Assembly (NCBI GenBank): GCA_015231825.1
Contig: JADGAV010000002.1
Coordinates: 247,030-311,029, forward strand
Direction of reading: 5' to 3'
Length of the DNA stretch: 64,000 nt
Source: SAR324 cluster bacterium
GTDB taxonomy: Bacteria > SAR324 > NAC60-12
The notes beneath the pieces were generated by a model. The model was given only the letters and a program-made list of their open reading frames with translations, had not been told where the DNA came from and made no database searches. The translations under genes and the position numbers were made by a program. Positions 17,851 to 26,953 of the stretch are shown here, one piece after another; within the stretch, counting starts at the first letter, position 1, and the number at the start of each line of letters is the position of its first letter.

Positions 17851-18576
17851 TCAGAGTCGGGTGATTTGAACATTTTCTATAAATTCAAGTGCTTTCAATT
17901 TAATCGCCAACGATTCAGCAGATTCTTTGTTTGTTTTTCCGACTCTTACCCGGTACAAGGTTTGTTTTTCCGCATTCACATAAGGATTCAAATAGGCTTC
18001 CAGATACCCGCCTTCTTTGAGGCGTTTGACCAGGGTTTCTGCCTTTTTTTTGTTGCTGGAAGTGAAAACCTGCAATGTATAGGTCCCAGTTGAGGTGACG
18101 GTCACTTTGGGCATCGTGGTCGGCGGAGTTTTTATTGCAGCTGGTTCCACTTTTTTGTCTTTGCCAGAGCTAGTCGGGGTCTGAAGCATCTGGCTCGTTT
18201 TTTGGGGGGGGCTCCCCTGTGAAAGATCTTTTTTTACGGGTTGCTGTTCCTGACTCAATCGTTCTGTGTTTTTTCTCAGTTTTTCCAATTGATCAGTACT
18301 GAATGATTTCTTTTTCTCCTGTTTTTTAGAATCCAGGGAATTGAAAAACTCGAGCTCTTCCGGGCTGAGCGGTTTGCTTTGTGCCGCTTCTTTTTTCTGA
18401 GTTTGAGCAGCAAGACTGGTCTCGTTTACGGTGCGGAGACTTTTGCCTGTAACAAGCCCCAAATAAAAACTGATCAACAGGCTCATACCGACAAGGCAAA
18501 CCAGCACAAGCAATTGCGCTCCCGAGAACTGAGTGCGATATGATTTTTGTTTCTTTTTAGCGTTCAATAATGCCAT
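17851..18576 (-). CDS. SPOR-domain membrane protein
   Basis: 241 aa. Cytoplasmic basic start, one TM helix (LLVLVCLVGMSLLISFYLGLV), a long charged and Pro/Ser/Gln-rich periplasmic linker, and a C-terminal SPOR domain (about 165-241; YTLQVFTSSNKKKAETLVKRL, LYRVRVGKTNKESAE). SPOR domains bind denuded septal peptidoglycan. It lies downstream of an AmiC-like amidase and a glycosyltransferase on the same strand, consistent with cell-wall or division functions. In the 164 bp after it two short inverted repeats occur but neither is followed by a convincing U-tract. Confidence 0.85.
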   Translation of the reverse strand: MALLNAKKKQKSYRTQFSGAQLLVLVCLVGMSLLISFYLGLVTGKSLRTVNETSLAAQTQKKEAAQSKPLSPEELEFFNSLDSKKQEKKKSFSTDQLEKLRKNTERLSQEQQPVKKDLSQGSPPQKTSQMLQTPTSSGKDKKVEPAAIKTPPTTMPKVTVTSTGTYTLQVFTSSNKKKAETLVKRLKEGGYLEAYLNPYVNAEKQTLYRVRVGKTNKESAESLAIKLKALEFIENVQITRL

Positions 18577-18697
18577 ATCAAAATCTCAAATATGTCGTTT
18601 CCCGACCCGTTTCCTGCTATGAATCATCAAAATACGTTATTCAACATATAAGCCATGCGGATACTCTTGTCAATTTCAGCTCAATTGGAGTGTTTTT

Positions 18698-19813
18698 TCA
18701 CGAAAAGTGCTGTTGGTATCCTGCCTCGAGCGAGTTGAGAATTTGTTGCTTGTAACGGTCTCGACCAAATTTCCGGGCATGATCCACGCAAGCTTCCGAG
18801 CTAATTTGGTGCTTTCCGGTTTCCATCTGCTCAACAGCATTTTGTAATGCTGTGACCGTGGGTTCATGAAAGAAAATTCCTGTTTCTTCAGTCACGGTTT
18901 CCAATGCTCCTCCTTTGCCAAAGGCAATTACCGGGGTCCCGCAGGCCTGTGCTTCCAGCGGCGTAATTCCAAAATCATCTTCTCCAGGAAAAACAAAGGC
19001 TTTTGCCTCTTGGTAGAGTTGTGCAATTCTTTCATCATCCACATTTCCCAAAAATTCTATATGCGCTTGAGCGATTCGTTTACAATAAGCTTCATCTTGT
19101 CCGCTGCCGACAATTTTGAGTGGAATTTTCAAAATGTTGAATGCTTCAATGGCCAGATCCACTCGTTTATTTGGAGCAAAGGCACCGATCATCAGATAAT
19201 AATTTTTTTTGCCTGTACCAGCATGAAAACGGGAGAGATCTACCGGAGGATGAATCACCTCAGACTTTCGATTGTAAATTTTAAGGATCCGTTGCTGGAC
19301 ATTATAACTGTTGCAGATAAAGTGGTGCACTCGGTCAGAGGAATGAAAATCCCAATTCTGTAAATAAGGACGCATTGTTTTTGCCGCGGTCCTCAGACCC
19401 CATGATGTGCGGCCCTTCCCAAAATATGTGTCGAACAGTCCCCACATGTAGCGCATGGGTGTATGAATATAAGAAACATGATATGGCTTGCCATTGTGAC
19501 GTATTCCCTTGGCCACACAATGGCTGGAACTCAGAATAAGATCATAGTTGCTCAGATTAAATTGTTCAATTGCCGTCGGAAACAATGGCAAATAATGCCG
19601 GTATTTTTTAAACACGAAAGGAAGTCGCTGAACAAAGGACGGGATGATGCGCATTGATTCAATCGTTGAAGAGACTTTCCCCGGTTCATGGAAAAGGGTA
19701 TAGAGATCGGCCTTTGGAAAAATTTCACAAAACACCTCCAGACATTTTTCTCCTCCCCTCATGCCATTGAGCCAGTCATGAACCAGGGCAATTTTTTTTC
19801 TTTCAAAAGACAT
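18698..19813 (-). CDS. GT4-family glycosyltransferase
   Basis: 371 aa. Starts KIALVHDWLNGMRGGEKCLEVF, the glycine-rich acceptor-domain loop of GT4 enzymes, and has the C-terminal donor site with NYYLMIGAFAPNKRVDLAI and the E-x7-E motif (GEDDFGITPLE). It resembles WbaZ/mannosyltransferase-like proteins of O-antigen and exopolysaccharide assembly, but the sugar is not known. Starts 16 nt after the amidase gene, so both are probably in one transcript. Confidence 0.85.
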   Translation of the reverse strand: MSFERKKIALVHDWLNGMRGGEKCLEVFCEIFPKADLYTLFHEPGKVSSTIESMRIIPSFVQRLPFVFKKYRHYLPLFPTAIEQFNLSNYDLILSSSHCVAKGIRHNGKPYHVSYIHTPMRYMWGLFDTYFGKGRTSWGLRTAAKTMRPYLQNWDFHSSDRVHHFICNSYNVQQRILKIYNRKSEVIHPPVDLSRFHAGTGKKNYYLMIGAFAPNKRVDLAIEAFNILKIPLKIVGSGQDEAYCKRIAQAHIEFLGNVDDERIAQLYQEAKAFVFPGEDDFGITPLEAQACGTPVIAFGKGGALETVTEETGIFFHEPTVTALQNAVEQMETGKHQISSEACVDHARKFGRDRYKQQILNSLEAGYQQHFS

Positions 19814-19829
19814 GAGAGCGAGACCTTTT

Positions 19830-21629
19830 TTATCGTGAGGCGACTTGCAGGCTGAACAGACGCTGGGTGTGATTTTGAATTGATTTGACCAGTACCCCCG
19901 CGATTTTTTGTCGAGTTTGTGCTTTCAATATGTCCCGGCGATCCCGGGCATTGTTCAAATTGGCGACCTCCACCAGCACCGAAGTGGGAATTTTACTGTA
20001 ACGCAAAATAGCCGGTAAGGTGCGGTGTCCGTTTCTGTAGTGATAGGAGCGCAAAGGTTTAGACTGGTGCGTGAGGATCCCTGACTTTTTTAGATTTTTT
20101 ACAATGACCCTGCCAAATGCTTTGCTGGATTCTGCACTCATTTCATTTTCATCTTCAGAGAACCGGATTCTCCTTTTGTATTCTTTGCGTTTCCGATAGA
20201 CTTTGCTGCGCAGTCCGAAAACTTTCATTCTCAACCGGGGGTCTGGATAATAAACCATAGCGCCTCGCAATGACTCATGCAGGGCATCCCCGTGCAGACT
20301 CATGAGGAGGATGTTCTCCCTGGGGATTTTTTGACGATGTACCAGATTTTGATAGATATGATTGGCCAGGTAGACCCTTAAATTGACACCGATTTTTGTA
20401 TTTTCCAACCGGTACGCGGGATGGACCAGCAGTACTTCGTCCTTGTCTTTTTTTAACAAAGTCCGTTGAGGTTTGCTTTGATTTGGATCTCGTACTGTCG
20501 GATGAACAATGAATCCCTTTTTCTCAAGTGATTCTTTCATGCGGAGCATGATATCATAGACCACTTCATCTTCATAAACCAAGTCTCCTCTTTTTGCAGA
20601 ACCTGAGATGGCCCCGGGATCGTTCCCCCCATGACCGGCATCTAATATCACATGGATTGCCTGGTTGAGTTGAAATGGCTTCGGTTTATCCGGATTCTGC
20701 TTTTTGCTCTTGGAAAATTTGGAAACCTGCTTCGGTGTTTTGTCATAAAGGTATTCTTCACTGAGCCATTCCAGCGGTATCTTTAATTTCTTGTTCAGAG
20801 GAATTTTTTCAGGGTCTGTGACCTGGTTCAATGCCAGCAGTCGATCAGAAAGACGATTGACTTCTTGCGGCAGGACGCGGTCGGTAAAGCGGATCACTAC
20901 CGAAGAATAGATGGTTTCTCCTTTCTTCAACTGATAGGTGGCATATTTTTTCCCTGCGCTGTCTTTGCCGATTTTTAAAGGAGCCCGAACGGCAACCGGA
21001 CGCAGGTTCAATTCGTCTCGCAGCCATTTCCAGGGAATGGTGATTTTATCTCCTATGCCAAGCGACTTGCCGCCATTTTTCAATTTGTTGAATTTGAGCA
21101 GCTTTGTGGCAGATACTCCCCGTTTGGTAAAAACGCCGGCAACAAAACTCAGGGTTTCATCAGGGTAGGTAATTCGGTGAACCCAGCCCGCCTCTTCTGC
21201 CGAATCTTTGGGAAACAAGCCCCGCAAAGCAACTTCCTGGATAGATCCGTTCAGGGAATTGAAAGGGAATGATACAAATCTATCAACTTGCAGCGGGCGA
21301 TTGTGATTGTATTCCAGGATCTCGCGAAATCTTGTTTGCCAATCGCGCATCACTCTTCTGCCGAATTGAAATGCTCCTTCTCCGAGACGGGGTTGAAGCT
21401 GAATTTGAATGTGGCGTCGATGGAATCCCGCCTTGATGACGGTTTTTCGAACAACTCCCTTTTCTGTCTTTTCGTCAAAAATGAATTCCATCATTTTGAC
21501 GGATCGGTTCTGTCCGGCTGGCTTTGCCCAAAGAGGAGGCACGCCCCCCGGTGTTTTTAAAAGGCCGATCATGAGAAAGATACTCAAAATAAACCGGAGC
21601 AGTCCAAATAATTTTTCTGATTGATTCAT
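19830..21629 (-). CDS. N-acetylmuramoyl-L-alanine amidase with LysM-like domains
   Basis: 599 aa. An N-terminal hydrophobic stretch (FILSIFLMIGLL) exports it. Two LysM-like segments follow (around 145-200, ITYPDETLSFVAGVFT...IGDKITIPW, and around 220-290), then an Amidase_3 domain from about residue 325. Zinc ligands and catalytic residues are visible: His333 in ILDAGHGGNDPGA, Glu in LVYEDEVVYDI, His446 in MSLHGDAL and Glu in VLVEVANLNN. It cleaves the bond between MurNAc and L-Ala during cell separation. An insert with many Lys/Arg (KVYRKRKEYKRRIRF) sits within the catalytic domain. It heads a cell-envelope group with a glycosyltransferase and an SPOR protein. Confidence 0.9.
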   Translation of the reverse strand: MNQSEKLFGLLRFILSIFLMIGLLKTPGGVPPLWAKPAGQNRSVKMMEFIFDEKTEKGVVRKTVIKAGFHRRHIQIQLQPRLGEGAFQFGRRVMRDWQTRFREILEYNHNRPLQVDRFVSFPFNSLNGSIQEVALRGLFPKDSAEEAGWVHRITYPDETLSFVAGVFTKRGVSATKLLKFNKLKNGGKSLGIGDKITIPWKWLRDELNLRPVAVRAPLKIGKDSAGKKYATYQLKKGETIYSSVVIRFTDRVLPQEVNRLSDRLLALNQVTDPEKIPLNKKLKIPLEWLSEEYLYDKTPKQVSKFSKSKKQNPDKPKPFQLNQAIHVILDAGHGGNDPGAISGSAKRGDLVYEDEVVYDIMLRMKESLEKKGFIVHPTVRDPNQSKPQRTLLKKDKDEVLLVHPAYRLENTKIGVNLRVYLANHIYQNLVHRQKIPRENILLMSLHGDALHESLRGAMVYYPDPRLRMKVFGLRSKVYRKRKEYKRRIRFSEDENEMSAESSKAFGRVIVKNLKKSGILTHQSKPLRSYHYRNGHRTLPAILRYSKIPTSVLVEVANLNNARDRRDILKAQTRQKIAGVLVKSIQNHTQRLFSLQVASR

Positions 21630-21932
21630 ATTTCTAGTTTTGATTTGTGATTTATTTGTAGAGTCTATCGTTTACAAAGAAAGGATTGTGCCAATTTTCC
21701 CTTTCCATATCGCTTTTCCCAAATTACTTGTGAATTATCTGAGAAAATTCGATCTCTTGAAGGACAGTTGGATTGGGATGACGGGAGTCATAAATTGCCT
21801 GAACACCTTGAAAATGTGAAACTTGTGAATTGAAGTCGCTGTGTGCCTTGATCCGGATTCTTGATTTAGCGCAATTTCTGCGATAGGATCGTTAAGATTT
21901 TGAGAAGATCTCACTTTTTGAAGAAAGCAAAA

Positions 21933-22916
21933 ATGAAAGCAATATTATGCAGATCTTATGGCACTGCTGAAAACCTCGTTTTTGAAGAAATCGATGACTT
22001 GCTTCCCGGAGAAGGAGAGCTAGTGATTGAAGTTTATTCTGCCGCGATGAATTTCCCGGATACTCTGCAGATTGCCGGAAAATATCAAAATAAGCCCAAG
22101 TTCCCTTTTTCTCCGGGCTCTGAAGCAGGGGGGATAGTCAAGGCAGTTGGGCCTGATGTAAAAGGGTTGGCAGTGGGAGACCGGGTTTTGGCAACGCCTG
22201 GAATCGGATGCATGGCCGAACAGGTTCTTTGCCGGGAAAATCAGGTGAAAAAAATTCCGGATCTTATGGATTTTAAGACTGCTTCCGGATTTACCATGGT
22301 CTATGGAACCTCCTTTCATGCCCTGAAACAGCGGGCAGCACTCAAAGCAGGAGAAACGTTGCTGGTGATTGGGGCTAGCGGAGGCGTTGGATTATCGGCA
22401 GTCGAATTGGGAAAAGTGATGGGGGCGACTGTTATTGCTGCTGCAAGTTCTGAAGAAAAATTGCTTTATGCGAAAAATGCTGGTGCCGATTTCCTGGTCA
22501 ATTACGGTGATGGGGAAATGAAAAATAAAGTCAAAGCGTTGACTGGAGGAAAAGGTGCCGATGTGATCTATGATCCCGTAGGAGGCGATCTGTTTGATCA
22601 GGCCGTTCGCTGTATTAACTGGAACGGGCGACTCCTGGTAATTGGATTCACAAGTGGTCGGATCCCCCAATTCCCGATCAATCTGGCACTATTGAAAAGT
22701 ATTTCTATCGTCGGCGTGTTCTGGGGTGCATTGCGTCAGAAAGAACCGGAAATTGAACTGGCAAATCAGGAAGCATTGTTTTGTTTGTATGCAGAAGGAA
22801 AACTGAAACCGCTGGTTTCTCAATCTTTTGCCTTCGAAGATTATGTCTCGGCATTCAATGTTTTGACAGAGCGCAAAGCCATAGGGAAAGTAGTTTTGGA
22901 AATCAAATCCGAATAG
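21933..22916 (+). CDS. NADPH:quinone oxidoreductase family (zinc-independent MDR)
   Basis: 327 aa from ATG at 21933 (the frame opens at 21900). GroES-like N-terminal domain (SAAMNFPDTLQIAGKY, PFSPGSEAGGIV) and a Rossmann fold with LVIGASGGVGLSAVELGKVMG. Zinc-binding cysteines of alcohol dehydrogenases are absent, which fits the quinone oxidoreductase/crotonyl-CoA-reductase-like branch. VGDRVLATPGIGCMAE and YGTSFHALKQRA are typical. It reduces quinones or enoyl-type substrates with NADPH. It stands alone. Confidence 0.87.
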   Translation: MKAILCRSYGTAENLVFEEIDDLLPGEGELVIEVYSAAMNFPDTLQIAGKYQNKPKFPFSPGSEAGGIVKAVGPDVKGLAVGDRVLATPGIGCMAEQVLCRENQVKKIPDLMDFKTASGFTMVYGTSFHALKQRAALKAGETLLVIGASGGVGLSAVELGKVMGATVIAAASSEEKLLYAKNAGADFLVNYGDGEMKNKVKALTGGKGADVIYDPVGGDLFDQAVRCINWNGRLLVIGFTSGRIPQFPINLALLKSISIVGVFWGALRQKEPEIELANQEALFCLYAEGKLKPLVSQSFAFEDYVSAFNVLTERKAIGKVVLEIKSE

Positions 22917-22929
22917 TATGGCATTGCAT

Positions 22930-22958
22930 TTGTATTCCCATTCTTTCTTTGATAAAAT
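22930..22958 (+). promoter_or_regulatory. Sigma70-like promoter for the DUF3015 gene
   Basis: TTGTAT (22930-22935) and TAAAAT (22953-22958) are spaced by 17 bp. The start codon at 23022 is 63 nt further, with GAGAGAAGGA as ribosome site. Confidence 0.45.
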
Positions 22959-23021
22959 TATTTGTTTTTTGGAATCAATACCCTCTTTCCATTGAAAAAG
23001 GTTTTGAGAGAAGGAAATATC

Positions 23022-23534
23022 ATGCTGAAAAGATTATGGACCTGCGTCTCCTTTCTGGGATTATTCTTTTTGTCTTCGACTGGTTTTGCGGTAAATGACA
23101 ATGCGAACTGCGGTCCGGGAAAATCCATGGCGAGCAGTGAGAATGCCATCGTGACTGTCAATATCTCATCCTCTTTGACCTATGCCGCTGCAACGACATC
23201 TTCCACATCAGGTTGCGAAGGACCATTTGCCTCCGGTGGACGAACTTCCGGGAGATTCACCCAACTTTATTTGGCACACAATTTTGAAAGAATTTCTGAA
23301 GAAATCGCCCAGGGAAGAGGCCCCTATTTGCAGACACTGGCAGGGATGATGGGCTGTAAAAAAGATGCTCAAGCGATTTTTACGCAATTGACTCAGGAGG
23401 CCTATCCCGAATTGTTCAAGAGCGTTCCCGCCAGCCACCTTGAAAGGTTCCGTCAGTCACGGGAATTGATCAAAAAAATGAAAAATCATATCGTGAACAA
23501 TCCCCAACTGTCACAGATGTGTGCCACTTCATGA
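23022..23534 (+). CDS. DUF3015-like secreted protein
   Basis: 170 aa from ATG at 23022 with GAGAGAAGGAAAT upstream; an in-frame extension to 22962 has no ribosome site. Signal peptide of about 22 residues (LWTCVSFLGLFFLSSTGFA), then ANCGPGKSM, STSGCEGP and IAQGRGPYLQTLAGMMGC. The Cys pattern and the TSGC / G-x-YL-x-TLA-x-x-x-GC arrangement match DUF3015. Function of the family is unknown; it is probably periplasmic or outer-membrane associated with disulfides. Confidence 0.68.
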   Translation: MLKRLWTCVSFLGLFFLSSTGFAVNDNANCGPGKSMASSENAIVTVNISSSLTYAAATTSSTSGCEGPFASGGRTSGRFTQLYLAHNFERISEEIAQGRGPYLQTLAGMMGCKKDAQAIFTQLTQEAYPELFKSVPASHLERFRQSRELIKKMKNHIVNNPQLSQMCATS

Positions 23535-23679
23535 AGCGATAGAGACAGTTTCCCTTTTCCTGACTATAATTTTTGAACCGGCAAATTTTCAAATCATACC
23601 CACCGTCTGTTATTCTTATTGGTACAAGAAGATCAATTGAACGTTTTGCCGAGGGAGCATTCAGCAGACTTTCCAAAGA

Positions 23680-24903
23680 TTAGAGGCTGCATTGTTCGGC
23701 AAAAACTGCGACATGCCTCATAGCCAATTGTTCGTCGTCAGGAATCCCGGTTACATTTTGACGGCATCTTCCCTGAGCAAATACCGGGTAAATATGTTCA
23801 TTGTAAATATGAACCGCTGCGTCGGGCCTGGCGGAAGGGTTACGAAACAAGCCGGCATAATTTTCAGAATAAAGATCTTCTATTGGTGTCCCCTGCACCA
23901 GTCGACGCCAGGTGCTTTCTGCATTGCTCAGGCGTTTCAGTGCTTCTTGATGTTCCGTTTCCAAACGTGCCCGATCCTGGACCATTGCCTTGACAAATGC
24001 ACGTGAAATAGGATTTTCAAATGAAGATCCTCGTGCACGAACAATCATACTCGTCAGGTTGTTCACTTCAGTTATGCGGGATTTGTCTGGACAGAAAACC
24101 AATAGCATTCCGCAGGGCCTCAATGCAAAGGTCACAAAGGCTTTTGTTGGACTGAGCGTGATCGAAAAAGACACGCCTTCATCTATAAAGGGCTGGATTT
24201 GAAGTTCATAACTCTTGGCGAGAATTGCATCATAAGAATGAGTCTCGACCAGACGGGCAAACTCGAACCCGGGATAGGCACGGTCGAGCACGACTGAAAG
24301 ATTTTGTTTTTCCGCAGATTTTGCACGTTCCCGGATGACACTCTCGCTTCGGACTCGACCTGTTGTGTTCATCGGACCTGCCTGATAAATTGGTAAAATA
24401 TCTGTTCCTGCACAAATCGCATCGGAATCGAACTCTGCAACCTCCATCCGAGATACTCTGGCAATCGCTTTGTAAGCAGGCCACCCCAGTTTTTCCACTC
24501 CAATTTGGCGGAGATTCGGATTCATCAATGCTGCAAGTTCCACTCCAGTTTTGACAGTTCCGGTTCCTGCATCGGAAGGGAGAGCGAGAATAAAATGATC
24601 CCAATGTTGCTCAGGAATGCGTTGCCATTTCAAAACAGATTCTTTGAGTTCATTCATCCATTTTGCGGAGTTCATGTAGTTTCCCTCCCTGCTTGAGTCC
24701 AACTCTTTGGCAGCGTATTCCAGCAAGACAGAGGAACTTCCCATCGCTTGTCCTGCTCCATCAAGCATGATGCCAATTCCGTAGTTGTGCCCCTGGGGAT
24801 CCTGATCACACAAAATTTTCGCAATCTGATTGGCATCCTTGGCCTCACCCGCGAGCTTCTGTGCTTTTTCATGAACCGATTCTCCGAATTCTAGTAAACT
24901 CAT
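23680..24903 (-). CDS. Divergent fold-type I aminotransferase-like protein
   Basis: 407 aa, not confidently assigned to a named family. Its layout follows the aspartate/aromatic aminotransferases: GSSSVLLEYAAK near the start, LPSDAGTGTVKTGVELA at the cofactor-phosphate region, VVLDRAYPGFEFARL where VFDxAYQGFA normally occurs, SLSPTKAFVTFALRP where the PLP lysine (SxSKxxGLYGER) would be, RARGSSFENPISRA like SNPPxHGARIV, and HIYPVFAQGRCRQNVTGI near the end. The HNPTG motif is replaced by QAGPMNTTG. So PLP may bind through the SPTK lysine, but substrate and activity are open. Monocistronic, convergent with the DUF3015 gene. Confidence 0.55.
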   Translation of the reverse strand: MSLLEFGESVHEKAQKLAGEAKDANQIAKILCDQDPQGHNYGIGIMLDGAGQAMGSSSVLLEYAAKELDSSREGNYMNSAKWMNELKESVLKWQRIPEQHWDHFILALPSDAGTGTVKTGVELAALMNPNLRQIGVEKLGWPAYKAIARVSRMEVAEFDSDAICAGTDILPIYQAGPMNTTGRVRSESVIRERAKSAEKQNLSVVLDRAYPGFEFARLVETHSYDAILAKSYELQIQPFIDEGVSFSITLSPTKAFVTFALRPCGMLLVFCPDKSRITEVNNLTSMIVRARGSSFENPISRAFVKAMVQDRARLETEHQEALKRLSNAESTWRRLVQGTPIEDLYSENYAGLFRNPSARPDAAVHIYNEHIYPVFAQGRCRQNVTGIPDDEQLAMRHVAVFAEQCSL

Positions 24904-25073
24904 AAATTCTCCTTCTCAGTTGTTTTGGTGGATTCTTTAATGTTTTCTTTACGAAAATAAGATTGCTGTCGGGTCCGGCTCAGATTTTTTTGGGGGAGTA
25001 GGGTGCTGAGCTGAGCAGGGGTTGAAATAATACGGTCACGATGAACCGGACGGAAATCTTTGAATTGATAGAG

Positions 25074-25147
25074 TGCGCCCAGGAGGAATCGAACCCCCAG
25101 CCTTTTGAACCGGAATCAAACGCTCTATCCAATTGAGCTATGGGCGC
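25074..25147 (-). tRNA. tRNA-Arg (CCG anticodon)
   Basis: Cloverleaf on the minus strand: acceptor GCGCCCA/TGGGCGC with discriminator A, D arm GCTC...GAGC, anticodon stem TTTGA/TCAAA with loop TTCCGGT (anticodon CCG, reads CGG), T arm GGGGGTTCGATTCCTCC. CCA is not encoded. Confidence 0.92.
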
Positions 25148-25157
25148 GGGTCTGGAA

Positions 25158-25185
25158 TCAATATTTGGAATTTCTAATCATGCAA
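25158..25185 (-). promoter_or_regulatory. Promoter of tRNA-Arg
   Basis: On the minus strand TTGCAT (25185-25180) and TATTGA (25163-25158) are separated by 16 bp, and the tRNA starts 10 nt after the -10 box. The distance is short but compatible. Confidence 0.35.
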
Positions 25186-25533
25186 CGGATTGTTGAGCTG
25201 TAGCCGAAGAGCCGCAGGCTCCGAAATTGCCGCTGACGAACGGAAGAGATCTTGTCGACTCGCAAGCGATAGAAGCACCGTTGACACCTCAGACTGACTG
25301 TAGCACAATGCTGACAATCGTAAAATACAAAATTAAAGGGAACTCCTTTCCTGCCGGTCCTATACGGCGTTCCCATGCCCCCTAGTCAGGCTGCTGATGG
25401 TTGTCAGGCTTTGTTAAGATATAAGACCAGGACCAGGTATCCAAGGTTTAAACTATTTGGAATTTTAATGCTGAATCATTAAAAAAAGGGCGTTTGTTTC
25501 AAAAATTGATGATTGTCCATTCATTGGGAAATT
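25186..25533. other. Gene-free stretch between tRNA-Arg and the phosphatase gene
   Basis: About 350 bp with no supported gene. A 72-codon minus-strand frame (25158-25376) overlaps the tRNA promoter and has no family resemblance. No clear terminator for the phosphatase gene is visible. Confidence 0.4.
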
Positions 25534-26715
25534 TCAATTTTGATCAAAAATCATAAGCGTGAAATCATCCTGAAAATTTCCCTCACAGAAATCGTTTTCG
25601 TAATCATAGATGGCATTGACCAGATTTTCAGATGATTGAGCACTGTTGTTTTCAAAAAGGTCAACAAGGCCTTCCATTCCCAGCATCTCCTTTTTTGGAG
25701 AGAAACATTCGAAGAGCGCGTCTGTGAAAAGAATCAAACGATCTGATTTTTTTAGGGAAAACGTGCTTTCTTCAAATTTCGCGCGACTGCTTGAAAACAT
25801 CCCGAGAGGCAATCCTCTGGTGGGAGGGAGTTGGATGACCTTGTTTTCCCGCAAAATGAAGGAAGGATGATGCCCACCATAAGAATAAGTCAATTCAGAT
25901 GTCCTGGCATCGTATATTCCATAAAAGACCGTGGAGAAACTTTTGCCCAGCATGAGAGCCTGGCAAAGGTCGTTGATCTGGCTGATGGTTGTTTTAGACG
26001 AAAAATTTCCCCTTGAAAAATTGGCGAAATAACTCACCATTGAAACCGCCAGCAATGACGCCTGGGTTCCATGACCTGAAACGTCTCCAATTAGGATTCC
26101 GTAAACCCCTTCGTCCACTTCCATCACACCGTAAAAATCTCCCCCCAGCAGATCTGCGAATTGACATTTGACAGTCAGGGGGAAATTTGGAATCAGGACG
26201 AGGTTTGAAGATAAAATTTCCTGCTGCACTCTTCTTGCTGCTTCAAGGTCAATGTTGAGCTGCTCATTGATCTTTTCAAATCGCTTGGCTTTCTGGGTTG
26301 TGAGATTGAGCTTTTCAGAGAGGATTTGAGAAATCCACTTATAGAATATGTGGTGGAGTTCGTGGGAATAATCATCCGTAATCGTTTTCAGTCGCTTTGC
26401 AGAGATTACAACCACTTCTGAATCTTCAACTGCTTCAATGGTAGCAGTTGAAGGCTGTCCGCTGATAACGCTGATTTCGCCAAAAAGGTCTCCATTTCGG
26501 GAAAGATTGTAGATGAACTCGCCATCGACTTTTACTGAAAAAATTCCCTTCATCAAAATGAATATGTTTTTGTTTTCCTGATTTTGAGAAAGTGCGGTCT
26601 CCCCCTTTTTGAATTGTCTTACTTTCGTGAGGTCAAGAAATTTCTGAAGAGAATCATCCGAGATATTTTTAAAATATCGAGATTTTTTAAGATCTAGAAT
26701 AACGCTGTCTTGCAT
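25534..26715 (-). CDS. CNBD plus SpoIIE/PP2C-type phosphatase (RsbU-like)
   Basis: 393 aa. An N-terminal cyclic-nucleotide-binding-fold domain (about 10-130), a helical linker (about 130-175, coiled-coil-like), then a PPM/SpoIIE phosphatase (about 180-393) with metal aspartates in LLGGDFYGV, IGDVSGHGTQ and FQDDFTLMIF. Such proteins dephosphorylate anti-sigma-factor antagonists in partner switching. The CNBD phosphate cassette reads FGEISVISGQPSTATI: the usual Arg is replaced by Ser, so cNMP binding may be lost. It is the last gene of a minus-strand group with TerB-like and dual-receiver genes. Confidence 0.88.
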   Translation of the reverse strand: MQDSVILDLKKSRYFKNISDDSLQKFLDLTKVRQFKKGETALSQNQENKNIFILMKGIFSVKVDGEFIYNLSRNGDLFGEISVISGQPSTATIEAVEDSEVVVISAKRLKTITDDYSHELHHIFYKWISQILSEKLNLTTQKAKRFEKINEQLNIDLEAARRVQQEILSSNLVLIPNFPLTVKCQFADLLGGDFYGVMEVDEGVYGILIGDVSGHGTQASLLAVSMVSYFANFSRGNFSSKTTISQINDLCQALMLGKSFSTVFYGIYDARTSELTYSYGGHHPSFILRENKVIQLPPTRGLPLGMFSSSRAKFEESTFSLKKSDRLILFTDALFECFSPKKEMLGMEGLVDLFENNSAQSSENLVNAIYDYENDFCEGNFQDDFTLMIFDQN

Positions 26716-26953
26716 TCGTTTGTTGCGATGTTGAGAGTAGGTTGGTGCTCATTTTTACAATGATTGCTTGCTCACAATATTCAATTCTGGCTGTAGCGGT
26801 GCTCAATTGGAAAAGGCTGCTTTACGGGACTGCTGTTTCATAAAGCCCGCTGAAGATGATGAAAGTGTCGAATATGCGGCACTCTCGTTTGAATTCGATT
26901 TCTGATCTCTTCGGTATTCAAGAAATTTCCAAAAAAACTGAGGAGAAACGGAA

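Noticed and set aside
25158-25376. 72-aa minus-strand ORF beside tRNA-Arg
   Set aside because: Overlaps the tRNA promoter, Cys/Arg-rich random-looking composition, no homology.
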